Source: JBBAGC01 sp964491265
Lineage (GTDB): Bacteria > Spirochaetota > UBA4802 > UBA5550
DNA length: 64,000 nucleotides
NCBI GenBank assembly: GCA_964491265.1
Contig: CAZBFP010000001.1
Coordinates: 248,001-312,000 of the forward strand
Reading direction: 5' to 3'
Shown piece after piece: positions 26,970 through 33,772 of this stretch. Both the position numbers and the translations under genes were made by a program. Under the pieces are notes generated by a model. The model made no database searches. It had not been told where the DNA came from and saw only the letters and a program-made list of their open reading frames with translations. Numbering within the stretch: the first letter of the stretch is position 1; each line of letters starts with the position of its first letter.

Positions 26970-27352
26970 TATCTCAGGAGTCTTATTTTATAATAAATCC
27001 AGAGCAGTGAGAAACAAATAAATATTGCCAGAAAAATATAGAGTGCAGCCGGTCCGCCTTCAATTATAGATATAACGATAGAAATTACTGCAGCTGCGGA
27101 CCAGATAATTTTCAGCGTAAGCATTGAGCTGAATTCCGGGATTCCACCTTTATGCATAAAAAGTGAATTCCCGCCTATCCCTGCAAGAGCAGCCCCCACA
27201 AGCCTTGCAGTTAATGGATCTACAGCTTCGAAACCCCAGAAACCGAGAAACCGGAGAGGGAATAGAATCAGAGGGACTGCAAAAAGCATATCCGCTGCGA
27301 AATGAATAATAAACCAGAACCTTAATGATTCAGGAACCATCGGGTACCCCAC
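26966..27352 (-). CDS. Small integral membrane protein, unknown
   Basis: 128 residues with about four hydrophobic helices (near residues 13-33, 48-64, 77-97 and 101-121). No family recognised. It follows the PilZ gene by 3 bases and is probably its operon partner. Confidence 0.65.
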   Translation of the reverse strand: MGYPMVPESLRFWFIIHFAADMLFAVPLILFPLRFLGFWGFEAVDPLTARLVGAALAGIGGNSLFMHKGGIPEFSSMLTLKIIWSAAAVISIVISIIEGGPAALYIFLAIFICFSLLWIYYKIRLLRY

Positions 27353-27355
27353 TGT

Positions 27356-27676
27356 TTACTGTTTTATTATATCTTCAATCCTCTTTCTGTCATCATTGCT
27401 GATATCGACAAACTCAATACCCATACCCGACTTGCCCTCTGCGATTTCATCTTCACGCAGCCATCTTACAAGCCCCTTTACCTCAATAGGTACACCATCT
27501 TTAGAATTTATCGTAAGGGTTACTTCCGATCCGCTTTTAAGAGGCTCCGGTGTTGAAATAAAAATCCCTCCTCTACTCAAATCAACTGTTGAACTGCGGC
27601 TGATCAGTTCATCACTGACTACTTCGGATTTAATCTCTTTCTTTACTCTTTCCTCTTTACGTTTATCTGATGACAT
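27356..27676 (-). CDS. PilZ domain protein
   Basis: 106 residues from ATG 27676 (GAGAGG upstream); a TTG start at 27715 is possible. It is a single PilZ domain: KRKEER basic motif near the start, DLSRGGIFI and the end GMGIEFVDIS. The (D/N)xSxxG motif together with the Arg-rich box indicates c-di-GMP binding. It could act as a small adaptor controlling motility or exopolysaccharide. Confidence 0.87.
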   Translation of the reverse strand: MSSDKRKEERVKKEIKSEVVSDELISRSSTVDLSRGGIFISTPEPLKSGSEVTLTINSKDGVPIEVKGLVRWLREDEIAEGKSGMGIEFVDISNDDRKRIEDIIKQ

Positions 27677-27831
27677 ATTTAATAACCTCTCAGAAGAGTT
27701 TGATTGCATTTTCAAATCAAAACATAAATAAAAATAATCATCTGCTCTGCAATATATAACTTAATAATATACATATTGACAAAATTTACAATCTTTTTTT
27801 TCCTATAGGACTAATATATTGATAATAAGAA

Positions 27832-28434
27832 ATGATACCATTGATGAATAATGAAGAAATTAAGCTTTTTTATCTGGGAAAGAAGGTCCTTTTCCCTCAC
27901 TGTACCATTTCTGTTTCTTTGAAAAAATCGAAACTCTCATCCGGTCTTTCTGCCGGTGATAAAATTATTGTTTTCCCCACCAGATATTTTTTTGACATTC
28001 TTTTTTTACGCAGAAGAATCTCCACTCTTGCAGAGATAGTTGAAGTTGAACATACAGAGAGCCACATAAGGCTTCAGCTCAAAGGCCTGGCCAGAGTACG
28101 CGTAAGCAAAGCCAGAGGCCTCCACCTGGCCCGGTATAATATCATTGAACCTGATATTGAAGCAAATAAAAACAGCCGGATAGCAAAGGAGCTGAGGATT
28201 AAAGCACAGGAACTTATTTTTATAATCAATGTAAATGAATCGGACAGACTTATTGAACTCATTAATTACCTGGTTGATGTAAGCCAGATCACTGATTTTG
28301 TTGGAAATTATTTTGTTCTTGATTATACTTTAAGAGAGGAGCTCTTAAACGAAACTGATGTTTACAACAGAAGCATAAAAGTTCTTAAAAAGCTTCAGGA
28401 GCTCATTGAAAAAATTTCGATTAAAAAGGACTGA
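27832..28434 (+). CDS. Stand-alone Lon substrate-binding-domain protein
   Basis: 200 residues. LFYLGKKVLFPHCTISVSL and LAEIVEVEHTESHIRLQLKG then LARVRV correspond to the N-terminal (LON/PUA-like) domain of Lon protease, here without ATPase or protease parts. Helical C-terminal region. Such proteins may recognise unfolded substrates; the function is not known. It is 6 bases from the next gene and probably cotranscribed. Confidence 0.8.
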   Translation: MIPLMNNEEIKLFYLGKKVLFPHCTISVSLKKSKLSSGLSAGDKIIVFPTRYFFDILFLRRRISTLAEIVEVEHTESHIRLQLKGLARVRVSKARGLHLARYNIIEPDIEANKNSRIAKELRIKAQELIFIINVNESDRLIELINYLVDVSQITDFVGNYFVLDYTLREELLNETDVYNRSIKVLKKLQELIEKISIKKD

Positions 28435-28440
28435 TTGCTT

Positions 28441-28872
28441 ATGAAAAAAAATATTTCCGGAAATAATGTTTATTATTCAATTTCATGGTCAAAGATATTT
28501 GAGTTCGAAAAATACAGCGCAACAAGGATTGTTCCTGAATTATCAGGGATCGTACGTCTTATGCATAAAAAAAATAACCGCTATGTAAACCTGCTTTTCT
28601 ATGCATGCTGGCGTGACGGATGCCGCGAAGGGCTCAAAAAGCTCATGGACGACCTTATTGACAAACACAATGATATAAGGGAAAAGCTTCTTGAAGAAGA
28701 CCTGTACTACTGCTACACAATTATTGATACAAATCCAAGGGATATGCAGGATATTATGTACTGGCTCATCACCGAACATAAACCGGTCCTTAATGATGCG
28801 GCAAACTTCGAGGATTCGAAAAGATACAGGGACATAAACATCAAGGAGGAGAACCCCCCGGGACACCCTTAA
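28441..28872 (+). CDS. Hypothetical protein, possibly a degenerate GIY-YIG-like fold
   Basis: 143 residues from ATG 28441. The pattern PELSGIVRLM...NLLFYACWRDGCREGLKKL and, near the end, TEHKPVLND loosely matches a GIY-YIG nuclease layout (GI, Y-x-C, Arg, and a late E/K/N), but the standard motif is not intact. Treat as unknown. Its TAA stop lies in a 13-bp sequence repeated at the far side of the TA module that follows. Confidence 0.6.
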   Translation: MKKNISGNNVYYSISWSKIFEFEKYSATRIVPELSGIVRLMHKKNNRYVNLLFYACWRDGCREGLKKLMDDLIDKHNDIREKLLEEDLYYCYTIIDTNPRDMQDIMYWLITEHKPVLNDAANFEDSKRYRDINIKEENPPGHP

Positions 28873-28880
28873 GATGCTAC
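28868..28880. repeat. 13-bp direct repeat, left copy, bordering the TA module
   Basis: CTTAAGATGCTAC includes the TAA stop of the gene ending at 28872. The identical 13 bases occur at 29485-29497 on the other side of the toxin-antitoxin pair, where they include the stop codon of the minus-strand gene. Confidence 0.75.
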
Positions 28881-28966
28881 TCCTCTTATTCCGTAGTGAT
28901 ATAAAACTTGACATTCCCCTGTTTTCAGCACAGATTTAACTCAATCAATTTAACGGGGTGTCATTT

Positions 28967-29188
28967 ATGACCAAACTAACTGAAAAAATAGCTTCTGAAA
29001 TAAACTCATTATCTGACATTGAAAAACTGCAGATTGTAGACGCGATCTTGACTGATCTGGATAAATCCGATCCGGAAATTGACCGGATATGGGCTGAAGA
29101 ATCACAAAAACGCTGGGCAGCATATAAATCGGGAAGCATAAAAACTGTTTCATATGACCAGGTAATGGGAAGGCACCGTAATCGATGA
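28967..29188 (+). CDS. Antitoxin, addiction-module component family
   Basis: 73 residues from ATG 28967 (GGGGTG upstream). LTEKIASEINSLS, EKLQIVDAILTDLD then EIDRIWAEESQKRWAAYKSG match the short, labile antitoxins partnered with ParE toxins (Unstab_antitox type). The N-terminal helices probably bind DNA and the C-terminal part wraps the toxin. The stop overlaps the toxin start by 4 bases. Confidence 0.9.
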   Translation: MTKLTEKIASEINSLSDIEKLQIVDAILTDLDKSDPEIDRIWAEESQKRWAAYKSGSIKTVSYDQVMGRHRNR

Positions 29189-29478
29189 AAGTTCTTTTTC
29201 TTGCAACAGCACAATCGGAACTTGATGATGCGGTGGAATGGTACAACGAACAAGCTGAAGGGCTCGGCTTAAAATTTCTCGATGATTTAGACCGTGCAAT
29301 CCGAAGATCCTCCTTATACCCATTTTCATGCGCTGAAATAGAAAAAGGGCTGAGAAGATGCCTCCTCACACGATTCCCTTTCGGAATAATATATGGGATT
29401 GAAAATGAAACTATAATTGTAATAGCAATTGCCCATTTACACAGGAAGCCCCGTTACTGGTCAGACAGAAACGGATAA
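29185..29478 (+). CDS. RelE/ParE-superfamily toxin
   Basis: 97 residues: FLATAQSELDDAVEWYNEQA, LGLKFLDDLDRAI, RRCLLTRFPFGIIYGIE and VIAIAHLHRKPRYW are the ParE pattern. Likely a DNA-gyrase poison or ribosome-dependent nuclease neutralised by the upstream antitoxin. Cotranscribed with it; the pair forms a discrete type II module between two 13-bp direct repeats. Confidence 0.92.
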   Translation: MKVLFLATAQSELDDAVEWYNEQAEGLGLKFLDDLDRAIRRSSLYPFSCAEIEKGLRRCLLTRFPFGIIYGIENETIIVIAIAHLHRKPRYWSDRNG

Positions 29479-29484
29479 AACTCT

Positions 29485-29497
29485 CTTAAGATGCTAC
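29485..29497. repeat. 13-bp direct repeat, right copy, bordering the TA module
   Basis: Identical to 28868-28880. It contains the stop codon (29494-29496, read on the minus strand) of the gene at 29494-30144. The distance between copies is 617 bp, just containing antitoxin, toxin and promoter. Confidence 0.75.
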
Positions 29498-30144
29498 GAT
29501 GCCCTGGCAGGGTACATTCTTATATCTTCCATGGTATATAGGTGAGTTACATTATGCTTAATCAGAAAAAACTCCAGTATATACTTCAGCCTTGCGCAGG
29601 CGTCCAGAGGGAGGGAAAGATTTGAGTCTGACTGTGCTGAGAACTGCTGCACCCTCTTTACATTGAGACACTTCCTTTCGTGATCGTAGATAAAAATATC
29701 CTTTTTGAAAAGGAGAAAGGACTCATAAACTGACCTGATTATTGCTTCAGATTCCACCAGGTTCGCCATGTACAGATTTGTATCAGAATCATGAATATTT
29801 CTTGTAAAAAATTTCAGCATCCTTAACACAATTTCAGGATAAAGGTATTCATTTATCAGTAAAGATACCCTCTCTTCAAGCTCCCTGTCATACATCCGCT
29901 TCAATGGATAGGCCATGTGAATAACATGGTAGTAACCTGTCTGAGTTTTGAAAAAAACAAAATCGAGAAACCGGTCTATTGCATCCTTGCGCATAAAATG
30001 CTGTTCAACATATGTTGACTCAACAAATTTTTCAGCCACATCCTCAAGTTTCTCATTTTTAATAATTTTTTCAAAATTAATTAACTGACTCTTTTCAGGA
30101 TCTATACTTTCAAGTGAATCAAATCGTAAAGATTTTCTATCCAT
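29494..30144 (-). CDS. Hypothetical protein
   Basis: 216 residues, no signal peptide, mostly helical. The sequence contains HVIHMAYPLKRMYDRELEER and YEFL-type segments that I do not recognise. It is 16 bases downstream of the TPR gene and may be the last member of that operon. Its stop codon lies in the right 13-bp repeat beside the TA module. Confidence 0.6.
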   Translation of the reverse strand: MDRKSLRFDSLESIDPEKSQLINFEKIIKNEKLEDVAEKFVESTYVEQHFMRKDAIDRFLDFVFFKTQTGYYHVIHMAYPLKRMYDRELEERVSLLINEYLYPEIVLRMLKFFTRNIHDSDTNLYMANLVESEAIIRSVYESFLLFKKDIFIYDHERKCLNVKRVQQFSAQSDSNLSLPLDACARLKYILEFFLIKHNVTHLYTMEDIRMYPARAS

Positions 30145-30160
30145 TAGTTCTCCGGAAACA

Positions 30161-31009
30161 TTAAAAAGTTTTCTTTATTCCCATAATCACTTCCCGCTTA
30201 AACGAGGCGGAGTCATTATATTCATGAGCGCTTTGTATTGAACCTATTATTGCATAATTATAAAAAGATAATTCAATAATTGAAAAAAATATCATCTGGA
30301 ACTCATTCTTTTTTCTGTAGCCGTCATAAATCATGTAAACAAGCAGCCCGTTTGTAGCAAAAGAGAATAGGCCAAGAAGATATTTCTCTGTGTAAACATA
30401 TCCAAGACCAGGGACTATAGCTGATGACAAGGCTGCAATAAAGGGGCTTTTCGCCGGCCGCTCCTGCTCATCTTTTATCATTGCTGAAAGAGCATCAGCC
30501 CTTTCTATATAATTCCCTTCAGGGAAAATGTCCTTATAATACTCTAATAAACTTTGTGCTTCATTATATTGTTCGGATAATGCACGTGCAGCACATAAGT
30601 AAAATAGTGAATCCTCGTAAAAATACCCCTCTTTATAAATAAAATTATACTCCTGGAAGTTATTCAGAGCAAAAGCTGTTGATCCGTTTATCAGTCTTAC
30701 CAGCCCGAGATACAATAACCCCTGCTGGCCGTAATAGGAATCGGGGTAAGTTCTGTAGCTCTCCTGAAAAAGGGCTATTGCCCTCCCCGCATCCCCCCCT
30801 CCGGCATAAGCTCTCCCTTCAAGCATAAGGCTTTCGCTGTAACGCTCACCTGAAGGGTAAAGATATCGGTATCTCATTGTTTCAGTAATTGTATTATAGT
30901 ACTCACCTTTTTCAAGATGCAGATAAGCTGTATCAAGCAGATGGCCCCCTGAAGCTGCAGCAAAAGAGGAAAATGAGAACAGGAATATAATAATTGTCAG
31001 ATACTTCAC
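30161..31009 (-). CDS. Exported TPR/membrane protein, paralogue 2
   Basis: 282 residues with a signal peptide (KYLTIIIFLFSFSSFAAASG), TPR-like helices (residues about 25-185), and a C-terminal membrane module beginning SAIVPGLGYVYTEKYLLGLF, followed by two hydrophobic helices. The PGLG-YVYT motif matches the short hydrophobic domain seen in DUF5683-type proteins. Same layout as the gene upstream (31006-31878), from which it was probably duplicated; their frames overlap by 4 bases. Confidence 0.75.
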   Translation of the reverse strand: MKYLTIIIFLFSFSSFAAASGGHLLDTAYLHLEKGEYYNTITETMRYRYLYPSGERYSESLMLEGRAYAGGGDAGRAIALFQESYRTYPDSYYGQQGLLYLGLVRLINGSTAFALNNFQEYNFIYKEGYFYEDSLFYLCAARALSEQYNEAQSLLEYYKDIFPEGNYIERADALSAMIKDEQERPAKSPFIAALSSAIVPGLGYVYTEKYLLGLFSFATNGLLVYMIYDGYRKKNEFQMIFFSIIELSFYNYAIIGSIQSAHEYNDSASFKREVIMGIKKTF

Positions 31010-31878
31010 CTGAATACCTTTTCAATATCATAAAATCTTCCCGGCTCATAGGGGGCCCTTACTGAATTAACTGATCTCCTGTACTCACTGATCACCGCCT
31101 CATTAGCCAGAGATGCTGCATTGTATGCGCCGTAAATATTCCCTGCGTAAAATAATCCGGAAAAAAAGAGAAGCACTCCCCCTCTGGCATCACTTCCATC
31201 TTTTTTGTAGTGAACCCCGCCGGCCAGAAAAGCCGCTACAGAGATAAAAGACAATAACCCCGCAGAATAATATCCTGAATAAATCTGGCCCGCCCCCGGT
31301 AGAAATGCAGACAATACAGCAGCGCCGGCTGGGGATTTTGTTGTGATACTCTCTCTTGCCAGAAGCTCCTTCCGGAGCCTGATAAAATTATAATCATCTG
31401 CAAGAAAGGGGTCAGCAATATATATTTCTCTCTTCATTAATTGGAAATCATCAGCATATAAAAAAGGGTCTATTCTGGCATTAAAAAGATCTAAACGGAA
31501 TGAACCGGCATCCTCATATATATAATTCTCAATTACCCCTGCACTTCCCCCCATATTTCCTATTTCAAAATAGGACCTGGACACAAGAAGAGCTGCCGGG
31601 AGCTTCAGCTCAGCTGATTCATCTCTGTACTGATAATTATTAATAACTGTCCCGTACTCCCCTTTCCAGAAATATGCGGAGTAAATAAAATAATTCAGCC
31701 CCTCATGTTTATAAAAAAGCTGTAAGCGCCTTGCCTCAGCGATAGAGTCAAAATATCTTCCCCTCTTATAAAGCTCCAGGGTAAAATTTTTCTGCTTCTC
31801 CAAAAAGGTTTCTGCCCCGCCAGGGGTAAGGGGACTGATCAGGAAGATAATAACAGAAAAAATAAAAAAAATTCTCAC
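31006..31878 (-). CDS. Exported TPR/membrane protein, paralogue 1
   Basis: 290 residues with a signal peptide (FFIFSVIIFLISPLTPG), tandem helices of TPR type, and the C-terminal motif SAFLPGAGQIYSGYYSAGLL followed by two hydrophobic helices. Related in layout to the next gene. It overlaps yidD by 4 bases. The trio probably acts in the envelope, perhaps in outer-membrane or periplasmic protein handling. Confidence 0.75.
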   Translation of the reverse strand: MRIFFIFSVIIFLISPLTPGGAETFLEKQKNFTLELYKRGRYFDSIAEARRLQLFYKHEGLNYFIYSAYFWKGEYGTVINNYQYRDESAELKLPAALLVSRSYFEIGNMGGSAGVIENYIYEDAGSFRLDLFNARIDPFLYADDFQLMKREIYIADPFLADDYNFIRLRKELLARESITTKSPAGAAVLSAFLPGAGQIYSGYYSAGLLSFISVAAFLAGGVHYKKDGSDARGGVLLFFSGLFYAGNIYGAYNAASLANEAVISEYRRSVNSVRAPYEPGRFYDIEKVFR

Positions 31879-32243
31879 TCCCCCAATACCTCTTCCGGGA
31901 CAGGGTCTCTATCCAGGTAATAAAAAGGGTTGCAGCGGAGAAGTCTGTCACCTGCAAGAATAGACCCTTTAAATGCCCCATGTTTTTCAACAGCTCCCCT
32001 TGCATAGGCGCTGCATACAGGGATATGCCTGCAGTTCGGGCCGTCCTGGGGTGAAATCACTATCTGGAAAAACCGCACCAGAAGGTAAGCGCCGCCCTGG
32101 AATCCATTAATTACTGATGAGCTCCTCTTTATGCAGTCATTACAGGTCTTTCCTTTTTCAATATCCCCCTTCCATGCAGCAGAATCAGAAAATAAACTAA
32201 AAGGGGTAAAAATAATAATCAGAGCGATAATAAATCTTTTCAC
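31875..32243 (-). CDS. YidD-like protein with signal peptide
   Basis: 122 residues. The core VRFFQIVISPQDGPNCRHIP, then VCSAYARGAVEKHG and GDRLLRCNPF is the YidD (membrane insertion efficiency factor) family. Unlike normal cytoplasmic-face YidD of 70-90 residues, it begins with a signal peptide (KRFIIALIIIFTPFSLFS) and has an extra Cys pair (CNDCIK), so it is likely exported. First gene of a cluster with two TPR/membrane proteins. Confidence 0.85.
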   Translation of the reverse strand: MKRFIIALIIIFTPFSLFSDSAAWKGDIEKGKTCNDCIKRSSSVINGFQGGAYLLVRFFQIVISPQDGPNCRHIPVCSAYARGAVEKHGAFKGSILAGDRLLRCNPFYYLDRDPVPEEVLGE

Positions 32244-32457
32244 AAATTTCCCTCCAGAATTAGTACTGTTATGAACAATAACTTTTTCTCTGTCAAAACA
32301 TAAAAAAAGACAAATCCCCTGACCGGAACTTCTGAATTAAGGGGTAAATGCGAAAATTACTTGCTATTTTAATTAATAGTTTATTTCATTGTAAAGACAG
32401 ATAATTTCTGCTGAATATTTTATGCAACAGACTACCCTTCCCTTTGTGAGGATTTTA

Positions 32458-32943
32458 ATGAGCAAGGAAAAGAAGATTGAAAAAATTCTGGAAAGCGCCC
32501 TTTCAGAAGACCTTGATGATTATGTAAAGCTGTTAAAAGTTTTAAAAAAACAGCTCCCCTTTTTCGGCGGCACGAAAAGAATCGCCTCAGCACTCCTTAA
32601 AGAATACCTTGGGGACATTTCCCGCCTCAACCTTGACGGGGTATCAATAATTAACAAATCTGAGTCAGGTAAGATAATTTTTGAGGACATCAAAGACGGC
32701 AGAGCCCGACTTTTTATCAATATCGGGAAAAGCCAGAATGTTTCCCCCGGCGACCTGATCAGAGAAGTTGTAAAAAGATCGGGTATAGACGGTAAGCTTA
32801 TAGGAAAAATAGATGTGCATTCAACATATGCATTTTTTGAAATACCTGAGCATTATGCAGAGCTTGTTCTTCACTCCTTTGAAAATGCAAAGATAAGGGG
32901 CGTGCCTGTTGTGGTTGAACCTGCTAAAAAGAAAAAACAGTAA
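32458..32943 (+). CDS. Stand-alone DbpA-type RNA-binding protein
   Basis: 161 residues from ATG 32458 (GAGG upstream), not the earlier ATG 32422. Residues about 84-155 (FINIGKSQNVSPGDLIREVV to IPEHYAELVLHSFENAKIRG then VPVVVE) form the RNA-binding domain found at the C-terminus of DEAD-box helicases DbpA and CsdA. No helicase core. The N-terminal helical region is unassigned. It probably chaperones ribosomal or messenger RNA. One base separates it from the methyltransferase gene. Confidence 0.85.
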   Translation: MSKEKKIEKILESALSEDLDDYVKLLKVLKKQLPFFGGTKRIASALLKEYLGDISRLNLDGVSIINKSESGKIIFEDIKDGRARLFINIGKSQNVSPGDLIREVVKRSGIDGKLIGKIDVHSTYAFFEIPEHYAELVLHSFENAKIRGVPVVVEPAKKKKQ

Positions 32944-32944
32944 G

Positions 32945-33772
32945 ATGAACTCTTTAGAAGGACCCTGCCCTGTATGTAAGGGGGAGGGTTATAAACCGGT
33001 CTCCGGAAAAATCCTCAAATGTAAAAACTGCGGTGTAATTTATAACAATGCCTGGGCACCAATGGTCTACTCTGAGGAATACTTTATTGAAGAGTATGCT
33101 GCGCAATACGGTAAAACCTATATTGAAGATTTTGAAAATATTTATGCACTTTCACAAAGAAGGCTCGATATAATATTCCGCCATATCCCGCATAGTGCGG
33201 AACTTTCAATTCTCGATATAGGGAGCGCTGCAGGTTTTTTTCTTGAAGCAGCCATGGACAGGGGAATTAAAGACCTTGCCGGGATTGAGATATCATCCTT
33301 CGCCTCTTCTTACTGCATGGATAATTTCGGGATCAAAGTATTTAAAACACCTTTTGATGAAGCAAAGATTAATCGTAAATTCAGCATTGTTACAGCCTGG
33401 TTTTTTCTTGAACACTGCAAAGACCCGGCTGCATCCCTTGATAAAATCAGCAGCCTTCTTGAGGATGGCGGGATACTTGCCATGTCCCTCCCGTCATGGT
33501 TCGGGCCCCTCTTTTACTTTCACAGGGGGAAGTGGATAAGGAGTCACCCTTCAGATCACAGAATAGATTTAAGCCCCGGTTCAGTAAAAATGATGCTTCA
33601 AAAAGCCGGTTTTAAAGCTGTTAAAATAAAAAAATGCGGTTATCACCCTGACAGGGTAATAAAAAAAGAGGCAACCTTAATGCCCCTTTTTGAGCCCCTT
33701 TACAGAAAATTTACCGATATAACAGCCTTTTCAGATACAATTGAAGTATACGCAATTAAGCAGCCTAAATAA
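32945..33772 (+). CDS. SAM-dependent methyltransferase with zinc ribbon
   Basis: 275 residues. A zinc ribbon uses Cys8, Cys11, Cys26 and Cys29 (CPVCKGEG...CKNCGVIY), followed by a class I methyltransferase with motif I LDIGSAAGFFLEAA (Asp91) and AWFFLEHCKDP as motif IV/V. This layout is common in methyltransferases that act on sugars or lipids in glycan pathways. The substrate is unknown. The end overlaps the convergent ftsK by 8 bases. Confidence 0.85.
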   Translation: MNSLEGPCPVCKGEGYKPVSGKILKCKNCGVIYNNAWAPMVYSEEYFIEEYAAQYGKTYIEDFENIYALSQRRLDIIFRHIPHSAELSILDIGSAAGFFLEAAMDRGIKDLAGIEISSFASSYCMDNFGIKVFKTPFDEAKINRKFSIVTAWFFLEHCKDPAASLDKISSLLEDGGILAMSLPSWFGPLFYFHRGKWIRSHPSDHRIDLSPGSVKMMLQKAGFKAVKIKKCGYHPDRVIKKEATLMPLFEPLYRKFTDITAFSDTIEVYAIKQPK

